The notes: generated from the sequence alone by a model not told the origin. Shown: positions 15,517-24,052, numbered from the stretch's first letter. The stretch is 51,945 bases of DNA from an uncultured Oscillospiraceae bacterium (GCA_934590325.1 CAKTOW010000014.1:1-51945), one strand, 5' to 3'. Translations and numbers: made by a program.

Positions 15517-15747
15517 TCAGTCAACAATATCCACAGACACCTTTGCGCCGGTGCGCTGGGCGTAGGAGCGGATGACCGTGCGTATCTCCTTAGCGATACG
15601 CCCCTGCCGTCCGATGACCTTGCCCATATCCTCCGGTGCGACGCGAAGCTGAAGCGTCAACTCGTCACCGTTTTCCACCTCGGTCACGCTGACCTGCTCC
15701 GGGTGCTCCACAAGGTTCTGCGCGATATACAGCAGCAGATCCTTCAT
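15517..15747 (-). CDS. khpA: KH-domain RNA-binding protein KhpA
   Basis: A 76-residue single KH domain with the nucleic-acid loop GKVIGRQGRIAKEIRTVIRSYA (about 42-63). KhpA-type proteins bind RNA with KhpB and influence cell elongation and division in Firmicutes. It ends the ylxM-ffh-rpsP-khpA run, 15 bases after rpsP, which is its usual position. In many Firmicutes rimM and trmD follow; here the operon stops at a terminator and a convergent surface-protein gene. Confidence 0.94.
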   Translation of the reverse strand: MKDLLLYIAQNLVEHPEQVSVTEVENGDELTLQLRVAPEDMGKVIGRQGRIAKEIRTVIRSYAQRTGAKVSVDIVD

Positions 15748-15762
15748 GGCGCAGCTCCCGAC

Positions 15763-16002
15763 TTACAGTACGTCGACCTTCTTCAGCAGGGCGCGGACGG
15801 TATCGGTGGGCTGAGCGCCGGTCTTGATCCACTCGCGGGCGCGGTCGGCATCGATGCTGATCTTGGCGGGGGAGACGGTGGGATCGTAAGTGCCGATCTC
15901 CTCGATGAAGCGGCCGTCACGGGGATAGCGGGAATCCGCCACGACCACGCGGTAGTAAGGAGCCTTCTTAGCGCCCATTCTTCTCAGACGAATCTTGACC
16001 AT
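15763..16002 (-). CDS. rpsP: 30S ribosomal protein S16
   Basis: A 79-residue S16 beginning [25 protein letters not shown], the canonical start, and containing [15 protein letters not shown]. The ATG at 16002 follows GGAGGAACACAACA; the frame is open further upstream without homology. It is an essential small-subunit assembly protein. It lies between ffh and khpA in a conserved translation/export operon. Confidence 0.97.
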   Translation of the reverse strand: MVKIRLRRMGAKKAPYYRVVVADSRYPRDGRFIEEIGTYDPTVSPAKISIDADRAREWIKTGAQPTDTVRALLKKVDVL

Positions 16003-16090
16003 TGTTGTGTTCCTCCATGTAAAATAATAGTTTTTTATATCTGTTAAATGCTTCTGCACTCACATACGCATTTACACACTTGTTTTTGGC

Positions 16091-17482
16091 TTATTTCAGC
16101 CGTTTCTTCCTGCCGAAGCCGTGCATGGCGCCTCTGGCCACCTTGCCGCCGAAGCCGCCCATCATGCCGCCCAGGCCGCGCATACCGCCGCCCTTGGTCA
16201 TGGCTTTCGTCATCTGCTGCAGCATCTCGAAGGATTTCAGCAGCCGGTTCACGTCCACCACCTCCAGCCCGCAGCCCGCGGCGATGCGCTTTTTGCGGCT
16301 GGCGTTCAGTATCTGCGGGTTCTCCCGCTCCAGAGGCGTCATAGACTGGATGATGGCCTTGTTGTGGGCCATCTGCTTCTCGTCGATCTGGCTGGGGTCA
16401 AAGCCCTTTGCCATGCCGCCGGGCAGCATGTCCGCGATCTGGCTCAGGTCGCCCATGTTCTGCAGCTGCTCCATCTGATCCAGATAGTCCGTCAGGGTCA
16501 GCCGGTTCTTCCGCAGCTTCTCCTCCAGCTTCTTGGCCTGCTTCTCGTCGTACTGCTGCTCCGCCTTCTCGATGAAGGTCAGCATATCGCCCATGCCCAG
16601 AATTCGCCCGGCCATACGGTCGGGGTGGAAGGGCTCGATCATGTCCAGCTTCTCACCGGTACCAACGAACTTGATGGGCTTGCCCGTCACCGCCCGGATG
16701 GACAGCGCCGCGCCGCCTCGGGCGTCGCCGTCCAGCTTCGTCAGCAGCACGCCGTCGATGCCCAGCGCGTCGTCGAAGGCCTTGGCCGCGTTCACCGCGT
16801 CCTGGCCGGTCATGGCGTCCACCACCAGGAGTATCTCGTTGGGCTTTACAGCCGCCTTTACGGCCTTCAGCTCGTCCATCAGCGCCTCGTCGATGTGCAG
16901 CCGTCCTGCCGTATCCAGGAACACGATGTCGTGCCCGTGGTCGGCGGCGTACCGCACCGCCTCCTTGGCGATGGTCACCGGGTCGATCTGCCCCATCTCG
17001 AACACGGGGATGTCCAGCTGCTGCCCCACCACCTGTAACTGGTTGATGGCGGCGGGACGGTACACGTCGCAGGCCACCAGCAGCGGCCGCTTGCCGTAGC
17101 TGCGCCGCATGAGACCCGCCAGCTTGGCGCCGTTGGTGGTCTTACCGGCGCCCTGCAGACCCACCATCATCACAACGGTGGGGCCCTTGGAGGCCGTGGT
17201 CAGCCGTGCATTGGTGCCGCCCATCAGGGCCGTCAGCTCCTGGTTGACGATCTTGATGATCTGCTGTGCCGGGGTCAGGCTCTCCAGCACGTCCGTGCCG
17301 ATGCACTTCTCGGTCACATCCGCCACAAAGTCCTTCACGACCTTATAGCTGACGTCGGCCTCCAACAGTGCCAGCCGTACCTCGCGCATGCCCTCGCGGA
17401 CGTCGGCCTCTGTCAGCCGCCCCTTGCCGCGCAGACGCTTGAATACGCCGTTCAGTTTTTCACTCAGTCCCTCAAATGCCAT
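16091..17482 (-). CDS. ffh: Signal recognition particle protein Ffh
   Basis: A 463-residue SRP54 GTPase. The N domain (1-90) is followed by the G domain with GLQGAGKTT (about 109-117), DTAGRLHID (about 190-198) and TKLDGDARGG (about 248-257). The M domain (about 300-463) is methionine-rich with MLPGGM and a basic C-terminal tail GFGRKKRLK for SRP RNA and signal-peptide binding. It targets membrane and secreted proteins, such as the three surface proteins here, to the translocon. It starts six bases after ylxM. Confidence 0.97.
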   Translation of the reverse strand: MAFEGLSEKLNGVFKRLRGKGRLTEADVREGMREVRLALLEADVSYKVVKDFVADVTEKCIGTDVLESLTPAQQIIKIVNQELTALMGGTNARLTTASKGPTVVMMVGLQGAGKTTNGAKLAGLMRRSYGKRPLLVACDVYRPAAINQLQVVGQQLDIPVFEMGQIDPVTIAKEAVRYAADHGHDIVFLDTAGRLHIDEALMDELKAVKAAVKPNEILLVVDAMTGQDAVNAAKAFDDALGIDGVLLTKLDGDARGGAALSIRAVTGKPIKFVGTGEKLDMIEPFHPDRMAGRILGMGDMLTFIEKAEQQYDEKQAKKLEEKLRKNRLTLTDYLDQMEQLQNMGDLSQIADMLPGGMAKGFDPSQIDEKQMAHNKAIIQSMTPLERENPQILNASRKKRIAAGCGLEVVDVNRLLKSFEMLQQMTKAMTKGGGMRGLGGMMGGFGGKVARGAMHGFGRKKRLK

Positions 17483-17488
17483 GGGTCC

Positions 17489-17854
17489 TTACTCCTTCAG
17501 GGCTGCGGCGGACTCCAGAATACTGTCCGCCAGTTCCTCCAACCGGTGGTTCTCGTACTGCCGGTAGTTGATGGTCTTGATGTCGCCCGCGGCGGCGATG
17601 ATGGCCTCCACGTGCTGCTGCATCTGCAGAAAGCGGTGCACCAGCCCCGTCTTGTCCTCCAGCTCCGTCATGGCGTTCTCTGCGCGGACGATGACGTCCC
17701 GCACGCCCTGCCGCGAGATACCGCAGTTCTCCGCGATCTCCGCCAGCGACAGGTCCTCATTATAATATAGGTCGAACAGCTCCCGCTGTCTCGGGGTCAG
17801 TATGTCGCCGTAAAAATCGTACAGCATGGTCATGCGGTAAGTCTGGTTTTTCAC
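17489..17854 (-). CDS. ylxM: YlxM-family SRP-associated DNA-binding-like protein
   Basis: A 121-residue protein with a sigma-70 region 4-like helix-turn-helix: LTPRQRELFDLYYNEDLSLAEIAENCGISRQGVRDVIVRAEN (about 19-60), followed by a helical tail. YlxM is almost always encoded immediately before ffh in Firmicutes, as here, and modulates SRP in streptococci. The start is a GTG with GGAGG seven bases upstream; no ATG fits. It is the first gene of the operon and has its own promoter. Confidence 0.92.
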   Translation of the reverse strand: MKNQTYRMTMLYDFYGDILTPRQRELFDLYYNEDLSLAEIAENCGISRQGVRDVIVRAENAMTELEDKTGLVHRFLQMQQHVEAIIAAAGDIKTINYRQYENHRLEELADSILESAAALKE

Positions 17855-17900
17855 GGTGCTGCCTCCTTCTGTAAAGTTATACGCCTTTACAACCTCGAAT

Positions 17901-17929
17901 ATCATACACGATTCCGCCGCAAAAGTCAA
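17901..17929 (-). promoter_or_regulatory. Promoter of the ylxM-ffh-rpsP-khpA operon
   Basis: TTGACT, 17 bases, TATGAT on the minus strand, about 45 bases before the GTG start. Confidence 0.75.
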
Positions 17930-17949
17930 GGCGAAATCCGCCGCCCGGC

Positions 17950-17984
17950 AAAAAATATTCCCCCGGCCTCCGCCGGGGGAATAT
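17950..17984 (-). terminator. Terminator of metQNI
   Basis: ATATTCCCCCGGC, loop of four, GCCGGGGGAATAT: 13 perfect bp, followed by a T-run on the minus strand, one base after the metI stop. Confidence 0.9.
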
Positions 17985-17985
17985 A

Positions 17986-18687
17986 TCAATGCTTCAGCCG
18001 CTTGTCGCACCTCTTCGCCAGCCACGTTCCCACGCTCTGGAACAGCTGCACCAGCAGGATGAGGATGACCACCGCCACCAGCATCACCAGGTACTTGTAC
18101 CGATAATAGCCGTAGTCGATGGCGATCTTGCCCAGTCCGCCGCCGCCGATGATGCCGCTCATGGCGGAGTAGCCCAGGATGGTGGTCAGCGCGATGGTCA
18201 CGTTCTGTATCAGGGACGGCACGCTCTCCGGTATCATCACCTTGCAGATGATCTGCATGGGCGTGGCGCCCATGCTCTGGGCGGCCTCGATGATGTTGCC
18301 GTCCACCTCCCGCAGACTGCTCTCCACCAGGCGCGCCACAAAGGGGAACGCCGCCGCCACCAGCGGCACGATGGTGGCCGTGGTGCCCACCGCCGTACCG
18401 ATAAGCAGCCGGGACAGGGGGAACACCATGATCATCAGGATAAGGAACGGTATGGACCGCAGCAGGTTGATGATAACGTTGATGACCTGCATCAGCCAGC
18501 GGGGCAGGGGCAGCACCCCGTTTTTCTCGCCGGCCACCAGCAGCACGCCCAGGGGCAGGCCCAGCACCAGAGACAGCGCCGTGCTGACCACGGTGACATA
18601 GAAGGTCTCCCATATAGCAAAGGGCAGGGAGGGCAGCACCGTCAGCAGGTCCTGCACCGACTGCGCGGAGAAAAGATTACTGTACAT
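17986..18687 (-). CDS. metI: Methionine ABC transporter permease MetI
   Basis: A 233-residue permease with five membrane helices. The EAA-type coupling loop EAAQSMGATPMQIICKVMIPESVPSLI (about 134-160) identifies an ABC importer permease; IIGGGGLGKIAIDYGYYRY near 185-203 is typical of MetI. It forms the channel of the MetNI importer for D- and L-methionine. It overlaps the end of metN by 11 bases and is the last gene of metQ-metN-metI, closed by a terminator. Confidence 0.95.
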   Translation of the reverse strand: MYSNLFSAQSVQDLLTVLPSLPFAIWETFYVTVVSTALSLVLGLPLGVLLVAGEKNGVLPLPRWLMQVINVIINLLRSIPFLILMIMVFPLSRLLIGTAVGTTATIVPLVAAAFPFVARLVESSLREVDGNIIEAAQSMGATPMQIICKVMIPESVPSLIQNVTIALTTILGYSAMSGIIGGGGLGKIAIDYGYYRYKYLVMLVAVVILILLVQLFQSVGTWLAKRCDKRLKH

Positions 18688-19687
18688 GCTCGCCCACCTC
18701 CTCTACCTGAACGTTGGCCACGTTGTGGATGAAGGCCACCGCCTTCTCGAACTGCGCGCTGGGGATGCCCAGCATCATGCTGCCGTACACGGTCTCGCTG
18801 AGCTTCTGCGTGCTGGCGGAGATGACGTTGCAGAAGATGTTCTCCTCCGCCGCCAGCCGCGCGATCAGGGGAATGCTGGTGGTCTTGCTGTCCTTGAACA
18901 CCAGCCGCACCAGCTTCTCGTCCTGGGGGTTGTATACCTGTGCATCCGCGCCGCCGGGGAACACCAGCCGCCGCCCCGCCTCGGACTTGGGCGCGGCGAA
19001 CACCGTGCCCACCATGCCGGACTCGGCCACGCAGCCGTCGTCCAGTATGGCCACATGGCTGCACACCTCCTTCACCACGCTCATCTGGTGCGTGATGATG
19101 ACCACGGTGATGTTCAGCTTCCGGTTGATGTCCCGGATCAGCTCCAGTATCTGCCGCGTGGTCTTGGGGTCCAGGGCGCTGGTGGCCTCGTCGCACAGCA
19201 GCACCTTGGGATCGGTGGCCAGCGCGCGGGCGATGGCGACGCGCTGCTGCTGTCCGCCGGACAGCTGTGCCGGGTAGGCGTCCGCCTTGTCGGGCAGCCC
19301 CACCAGCTCCAGAAGCTCTCTGGCGCGCTTCTCCGCGTCCGCCTTCTTCACCCCGGACAGCTCCATGGGGAAGCACACGTTCCGCAGGCACGTCCGCTGC
19401 ATCAGCAGGTTGAAGTGCTGGAAGATCATGGTGATGTTCCGCCGCGCCGCCCGCAGCTGGGCGGGGGTCATGGTGTCCAGCCGCTGGCCGTCCACGATGA
19501 TCTCGCCCTCGGTGGGGCGCTCCAGCAGGTTGATGCACCGCACCAGCGTGCTCTTGCCCGCGCCGGACATACCGATAATGCCGTAAATATCCCCATCCTC
19601 GATGGTGAGCGACACATCCTTCAATGCGTCCACTCCGCCGTTTGCGCCGGAATCGTATTTCTTGCTTACGTGTTTCAGTTCTATCAC
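18677..19687 (-). CDS. metN: Methionine ABC transporter ATPase MetN
   Basis: A 336-residue ABC ATPase: Walker A GMSGAGKS (about 39-46), Q-loop FQHFNLL, signature LSGGQQQR (about 140-147), Walker B LLCDEATSAL, H-loop ITHQ. The C-terminal 80 residues (LVRLVFKDSKTTSIPLIARLA...) form the NIL domain, which in E. coli MetN binds methionine and inhibits transport. I prefer the GTG at 19687, preceded by GAGGG, over an ATG 15 bases upstream that lacks an RBS. It overlaps metI. Confidence 0.94.
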   Translation of the reverse strand: MIELKHVSKKYDSGANGGVDALKDVSLTIEDGDIYGIIGMSGAGKSTLVRCINLLERPTEGEIIVDGQRLDTMTPAQLRAARRNITMIFQHFNLLMQRTCLRNVCFPMELSGVKKADAEKRARELLELVGLPDKADAYPAQLSGGQQQRVAIARALATDPKVLLCDEATSALDPKTTRQILELIRDINRKLNITVVIITHQMSVVKEVCSHVAILDDGCVAESGMVGTVFAAPKSEAGRRLVFPGGADAQVYNPQDEKLVRLVFKDSKTTSIPLIARLAAEENIFCNVISASTQKLSETVYGSMMLGIPSAQFEKAVAFIHNVANVQVEEVGEHVQ

Positions 19688-19802
19688 GGTGGCGTCCCTC
19701 ATTTCTGTTTGATTCGCTCGATTTCCTTTCTGCGTCCCCCGCCCTGTGCCGGAGGTCCCGGAAAAGAAACCGCGCATCCTCCCGCCGCCCCGTTTCCGCG
19801 TT

Positions 19803-19830
19803 GTTCCCCGCCCTGTGCAGGGCGGGGAAC
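19803..19830 (-). other. Intercistronic hairpin between metQ and metN
   Basis: GTTCCCCGCCC, six-base loop, GGGCGGGGAAC. No T-run. It may protect the metQ message and lower metN/metI levels relative to the binding protein. The rest of 19703-19870 shows no gene. Confidence 0.5.
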
Positions 19831-19870
19831 ACACGAAGGGGGAAGAGGAAGGTGAAATACCGGTTTCAGG

Positions 19871-20761
19871 TTACTGAGCGCTCAGCGCGTCCAGCGTGGT
19901 CTGCTTGCCGCCGTACAGGCCCATGGGCTCCACGTGGATAGCGGCGATGGAGGCGATGTGGGTGCCGTTCTGGGCGTTGAAGTCCTCCAGATAGGGCAGG
20001 TGCTGGAAGTAGTTGGCGTCCACGGTGCCGTCATCCACCACGGTGTTGGGCACAACGTAGTCGTTGTACACCTGGATGTCCAGAGTGATGTCCTTGGCGG
20101 CCAGGATCTCCTTGACGACCTCCAGGATCTCGGCGTGGGGCGTGGGGGAAGCGGCCACGGAGATGGTCTCACCCTTCAGAGCGTCATAGTCCACGAAATC
20201 GCTGTACCCATCGGTGGGATTCTCCACCACGGAGACAACGGAGCCGGCATACTTCTCCGCGATGAAGTCAGCCACCTGCTTGCTCTCCAGAGCGGCCTTC
20301 AGCGCCAGCGCCTTGGGGGAGGTCTCGTTGCCCTCCTTGACGGTCAGGATGTTGGCGTAAGCGGAGGCGCTGCCCTCGATCAGCAGGGAGTCATTCACGG
20401 GGTTCAGCCCGGCGTTGATAGCGTAGTTGCTGTTGATCACGGCGTAGTCCACATCGGGCAGCAGGTTGGGCAGCTGCGCGGCCTCGGCCTCCACGATCTC
20501 CACGTTGTAGGGGTTCTCCACGATGTCGTTCTTGGTGGCGGTGATGCCCACGCCGTCCTTCAGCTTGATGATGCCGTTCTCCTGCAGCAGCAGCAGGGCG
20601 CGGGCCTCGTTGGTGGTGTCGTTGGGCACGCCGATCTTGATGGTGGTGGCAGCAGCGTCGCCGCTGTTGTCGTCGGTCTTGCTGCCGCAGGCAGCCAGGC
20701 TCAGGGCCAGGACAACGGCCAGGGCCAGGGTAATGATCTTGGTCAAAGTGTTGTGTTTCAT
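19871..20761 (-). CDS. metQ: Methionine-binding lipoprotein MetQ
   Basis: A 296-residue NlpA-type substrate-binding lipoprotein: signal peptide with lipobox LSLAAC (lipidated Cys at about 25), then a mature domain starting near ATTIKIGVPNDTTNEARAL. The segments VNDSLLIEG and PHAEILEVVKEILAAKDI are typical of the MetQ family. It captures methionine outside the membrane for MetNI. The ATG follows AGGAGACTGCGAAC. It is the first structural gene after a leader containing a Met-rich peptide and an intrinsic terminator. Confidence 0.95.
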   Translation of the reverse strand: MKHNTLTKIITLALAVVLALSLAACGSKTDDNSGDAAATTIKIGVPNDTTNEARALLLLQENGIIKLKDGVGITATKNDIVENPYNVEIVEAEAAQLPNLLPDVDYAVINSNYAINAGLNPVNDSLLIEGSASAYANILTVKEGNETSPKALALKAALESKQVADFIAEKYAGSVVSVVENPTDGYSDFVDYDALKGETISVAASPTPHAEILEVVKEILAAKDITLDIQVYNDYVVPNTVVDDGTVDANYFQHLPYLEDFNAQNGTHIASIAAIHVEPMGLYGGKQTTLDALSAQ

Positions 20762-20851
20762 GTTCGCAGTCTCCTTTGAAATGATTAGACTTGGTTGGTT
20801 ACGGATTTTTATCTCAGCACCGCCGCCCGGCCGGAACGGCGGTACATAAGC

Positions 20852-20891
20852 AAAACAAAAACAGCGGCTGGTCATCACTGACCCTCCGCTG
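20852..20891 (-). terminator. Attenuator terminator upstream of metQ
   Basis: On the minus strand CAGCGG-AG-GGTCA, loop GTGA, TGACC-AG-CCGCTG, then TTTTTGTTTT. It lies between the leader peptide and metQ, inside the transcript, so it must be bypassed for the importer to be expressed. Confidence 0.85.
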
Positions 20892-20912
20892 CTTGCTCAC
20901 ACATCGGCTTTT

Positions 20913-21029
20913 TCAAGCCGTCAAACAGTTTTCGGAAAGCTGATGACCTTTTTCGGCGCGACGAAACATGCACATGGACATCATACCCATGCACATCTCG
21001 CACATCATCATGGTAACAGTACGCTTCAT
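20913..21029 (-). CDS. Met-rich leader peptide of the metQNI operon
   Basis: A 38-residue ORF with AAGGAGG before its ATG. It reads MKRTVTMMMCEMCMGMMSMC, then MFRRAEKGHQLSENCLTA. Ten of the first 21 residues are Met (three consecutive at 7-9), and three are Cys. This is the composition expected of an attenuation leader sensing charged tRNA-Met. Its promoter is 60 bases upstream, and a terminator follows 22 bases after its stop. Codons 30-32 (CAGCTTTCC) are complementary to GGAAAGCTG at its own RBS; codons 28-30 (GGTCATCA) are complementary to TGATGACC in the terminator. Mechanism inferred; peptide and arrangement seen directly. Confidence 0.85.
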   Translation of the reverse strand: MKRTVTMMMCEMCMGMMSMCMFRRAEKGHQLSENCLTA

Positions 21030-21088
21030 GTTCAGCTTTCCTCCTTCTGTGGTTTTTCCTTTCGCGGTGTTCCGCTCGGGATGGTGGC

Positions 21089-21117
21089 ATAATACGCCCT
21101 CCGCGCGCCGTTGTCAA
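21089..21117 (-). promoter_or_regulatory. Promoter of the met leader and metQNI
   Basis: A strong consensus: TTGACA, exactly 17 bases, TATTAT on the minus strand. Transcription would begin near 21082, about 53 bases before the leader peptide start. Confidence 0.9.
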
Positions 21118-21198
21118 CCCTTTTTTCGCCTTTCTGCGTTTTTCCCAAAAAACCTACAGCGTCGGTATGTGATTTCGTCAAAATTGCCGTTTGTAAAT

Positions 21199-21232
21199 TT
21201 GTACTTGCATTACGTACAATATATAGTATACT
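21199..21232 (+). promoter_or_regulatory. Promoter region of glyA
   Basis: Two overlapping candidates: TTGTAC-17-TATAGT and TTGCAT-16-TATACT. The leader is about 35 bases, too short for a riboswitch. Confidence 0.6.
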
Positions 21233-21273
21233 TACAACTGTTAAACACAATAAATTGTGGAGATGATGCGAAA

Positions 21274-22449
21274 ATGACATCCAAAGTATTCGATTACATA
21301 GCCCGCGAACAGCAGCGGCAGGATACCACTGTGGAGCTGATCGCCAGCGAAAACTTCACCAGCGAGGCAGTGTGCCGCGCTGTGGGGAGCTGCCTGACCA
21401 ACAAGTATTCCGAGGGCTACCCGGCCCACCGCGCCATGGGGAACCAGGGGCGTTACTACGGCGGCTGCCACGTGGTGGACGAGCTGGAGGAGTACTGTGT
21501 TGCCAGGTGGAAGGAGGTGTTTGCCACCGACTACCATGTGAATGTCCAGCCCCACAGCGGCTCGTCGGCCAATCTGGCAGCCTATATGGCGCTGCTCCGG
21601 CCCGGTGACACGGTGCTGTCCATGAGTCTTTCCAACGGCGGCCACCTGACCCACGGCTCTTCGGTGAACTTCTCCGGCAAGCTCTACGACCTCCACTTTT
21701 ATGATGTGGACGAAAACGGCCTCATCGACTACGACGGCATGGAGCGCTTGGCGCGTCAGCTGCGCCCCGGGCTTATTATTGCCGGAGCCTCTGCGTACAG
21801 CCGTATCATCGACTTCGACCGCTTTGCCGCTGCCGCAAGAGAGGTGGGCGCGTATTTCATGGTGGACATGGCGCATATTGCCGGTCTTGTGGCGGCGGGA
21901 GAGCACCCCAGCCCCTTCGGCTTGGCGGACGTAGTCACCACCACAACACACAAGACACTGCGCGGTCCCCGCGGCGGACTGATCTTCTGCCGCCCGGAGC
22001 TGGCAAAGAAGGTCGACAGCGCCGTGTTCCCCGGTATGCAGGGCGGCCCCCTGCAGCATGTTATTGCCGGAAAGGCCGTGGCGGCCGAGGAGGCGCTGAC
22101 GCCGGAGTTCAGGGCATATATCTGCAATGTGGTGGCCAACTGCGGCGCCATGGCGTCGGAATTCATGGCCATGGGGTACCATGTGGTCACCGGCGGCACG
22201 GACAACCATCTGTTTCTGCTGGACCTGACGGACACGGGCCTTACCGGGCGGGAGGTGCAGGAGAGGCTGGACAGCTGCGGCATCACGGTGAATAAGAATT
22301 GTGTCCCCGGCGATACGCGTTCGCCGTTCCAGACCAGCGGCATCCGTATCGGCACCGCCGCTATGACCACCCGCGGTTACACGGCGGAGGACTTCTGCCG
22401 TGTGGCGCATCGCATCGACCAGGTGATCCGCGATATGCGGAACGTATAA
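21274..22449 (+). CDS. glyA: Serine hydroxymethyltransferase
   Basis: A 391-residue PLP enzyme converting serine and tetrahydrofolate to glycine and methylene-tetrahydrofolate. Family landmarks: ELIASENFTS (about 21-30), NKYSEGYPAHR (about 43-53), SGSSAN (about 95-100), and VTTTTHKTLRGPRGG with the PLP lysine at about 227. It is slightly shorter than the usual 410-420 residues. The ATG at 21274 matches the family start and follows GTGGAG. It is transcribed divergently from the methionine importer leader; both touch one-carbon/methionine metabolism, but joint regulation is not shown. Confidence 0.95.
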   Translation: MTSKVFDYIAREQQRQDTTVELIASENFTSEAVCRAVGSCLTNKYSEGYPAHRAMGNQGRYYGGCHVVDELEEYCVARWKEVFATDYHVNVQPHSGSSANLAAYMALLRPGDTVLSMSLSNGGHLTHGSSVNFSGKLYDLHFYDVDENGLIDYDGMERLARQLRPGLIIAGASAYSRIIDFDRFAAAAREVGAYFMVDMAHIAGLVAAGEHPSPFGLADVVTTTTHKTLRGPRGGLIFCRPELAKKVDSAVFPGMQGGPLQHVIAGKAVAAEEALTPEFRAYICNVVANCGAMASEFMAMGYHVVTGGTDNHLFLLDLTDTGLTGREVQERLDSCGITVNKNCVPGDTRSPFQTSGIRIGTAAMTTRGYTAEDFCRVAHRIDQVIRDMRNV

Positions 22450-22450
22450 G

Positions 22451-22484
22451 AATATCCCCCGGCTTCGCCGGGGGATATTTGTTT
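22451..22484. terminator. Terminator of glyA (bidirectional with the MATE gene)
   Basis: AATATCCCCCGGC, loop TTC, GCCGGGGGATATT, 13 perfect bp followed by T-rich sequence. Confidence 0.88.
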
Positions 22485-22490
22485 TCCCGG

Positions 22491-23810
22491 TTATTTCATT
22501 GTTTTCCGCAGAAACCCGCTCAAAAACACCGCCGCCATCCCCGCGCACAGCGCCTCGGAGATGACCGGCGCGTACCATATGGCGTTCCCGCCCACGGCCG
22601 CGGCCAGCAGCACCAGCGCCCCGGCCTGGAACGCCAGCCCCCGGCCCACAGAGATGGAGATGGCCGCCTTCGGACGCTCCACCGCCGTCAGGAACCCGCC
22701 CATCAGCACGTTGGCCCCCAGCAGCAGATAGCACAGCCCGTACCGCCGCAGCGCCCCCGCCGCGTCGGTCACCAGCCACGGCTTCTCCGCCCCCAGGAAT
22801 ATCCCGGCGATCTGCGGCGCGAACACCATCACCCCGGCGAAGATCACCGCCGTCATAATGCCCACCGCCGTAAAGCCGTACCGCAGCAGCTTCCTGTAGC
22901 CCGCCGCGTCCTCCTTGCCGTAGTGATAGCTCACCAGCGGCTGGCTGCCCTGGGAGATACCCAGCATGGTGTTGATGATGAGGGTGTTCACGTAGGCGAT
23001 AATGGTGTAGCACACCAGTCCGTCGTCTCCCAGGCACCGGAGGATGACCCGGTTGAACAGGAAGATCATCACGCCGTTGCACAGCTCCGTCACGCCGTCG
23101 GCAAAGCCCAGCGGTATCAGCCGCTTGTAGATCCGCCAGTCCACCTTGAAGTGCACAAAGTGGAAGGTGTTGTGCCCGCCCAGGAAGTGGCGCAGATAGA
23201 TAACGCATGTCAGCAGCTGGGACAGTCCCGTGGCGAACGCCGCGCCCCACACGCCCAGATCCAGCACGAAGATGGCGACGTAGTCCAGCACGCAGTTGGT
23301 CAGACAGCCGGTGATGACCGTCAGAATGGCGAGCCGGGGATAGCCGTCCGTCTTAATGAGCACCTCCATGTTATAGGAGACGATAAAGCACAGCGCGAAG
23401 GGGGCAAGACCCCGGAGATAGTCGATGGTATATTGATACGTCACACCCTTTGCGCCCAGCAGCACGGCGAAGGGCTCCAGGAACACGAACACCAGCACCG
23501 TGATGGTCAGGCCTATGGCCGTCAGCAGCACCGTGTTCTGGCTGAACAGGCTGTTGGCCTTCTCGCCCTGCCCCTGCCCCAGATAGATGGCGATAATGGT
23601 GCTGGTGCCCACGGCGAAAATAACGCCGATGGAGAACAGCACGTTGGTGAAGGGCACCGCCAGGTTCACCGCCGCCATGGCGTACTCGCCTACGCCCTTT
23701 GCCACCATCAGCCCGTCCACGATAGAGTACAGGCTGAACACCATCAGCGATGCCACCGTAGCCGCCACGAAATGCAGAAATTGTGATAACAGACTCCGCT
23801 CATTGAGCAT
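22491..23810 (-). CDS. MATE-family efflux transporter
   Basis: A 439-residue membrane protein with twelve predicted helices in two similar halves. The N-terminal VMVFSLYSIVDGLMVAKGVGEYAMAAVNLAVPFTNVLFSIGVIFAVGTST and the repeated GISQGSQPLVSYHYGKE in the second half are typical of multidrug and toxic compound extrusion proteins, which are Na+- or H+-driven. Substrate is not predictable. Single gene with its own promoter and a two-hairpin leader. It converges on glyA. Confidence 0.92.
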   Translation of the reverse strand: MLNERSLLSQFLHFVAATVASLMVFSLYSIVDGLMVAKGVGEYAMAAVNLAVPFTNVLFSIGVIFAVGTSTIIAIYLGQGQGEKANSLFSQNTVLLTAIGLTITVLVFVFLEPFAVLLGAKGVTYQYTIDYLRGLAPFALCFIVSYNMEVLIKTDGYPRLAILTVITGCLTNCVLDYVAIFVLDLGVWGAAFATGLSQLLTCVIYLRHFLGGHNTFHFVHFKVDWRIYKRLIPLGFADGVTELCNGVMIFLFNRVILRCLGDDGLVCYTIIAYVNTLIINTMLGISQGSQPLVSYHYGKEDAAGYRKLLRYGFTAVGIMTAVIFAGVMVFAPQIAGIFLGAEKPWLVTDAAGALRRYGLCYLLLGANVLMGGFLTAVERPKAAISISVGRGLAFQAGALVLLAAAVGGNAIWYAPVISEALCAGMAAVFLSGFLRKTMK

Positions 23811-23843
23811 TTTCGATAAATTTCCTTTCCTAATTCAAAGTCC

Positions 23844-23924
23844 CCTCACTGTGAGGGTGGCGCGGCATGGTCGCCGCGCCTCTTCTGTGGTTTCTATTCT
23901 AACGAAATTTTCCCCCAAAGTCAA
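23844..23924 (-). promoter_or_regulatory. Promoter and leader hairpins of the MATE gene
   Basis: Minus-strand TTGACT (23919-23924), 17 bases, TAGAAT (23896-23901). The leader holds two hairpins, GGCGCGGC/GCCGCGCC (23859-23880) and CCCTCA/TGAGGG (23844-23858). Confidence 0.7.
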
Positions 23925-24052
23925 ATCCACATCCCGTTAAGTCCCCGCGTATCTTTAATGAAAACCACAAGAAAAACTTCCACCCCCACCCGTTCTGAAA
24001 ATTTCTTGGCACAAAAGCCAAAATACCTCTCGACAGCCGCCCTGCCGGATGG

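Noticed and set aside
20762..21090. S-box (SAM) riboswitch or T-box in front of metQ
   Set aside because: No T-box core (GGTGGNACCGCG) or S-box-like junction is visible. The leader is occupied by the Met-rich ORF and terminator.
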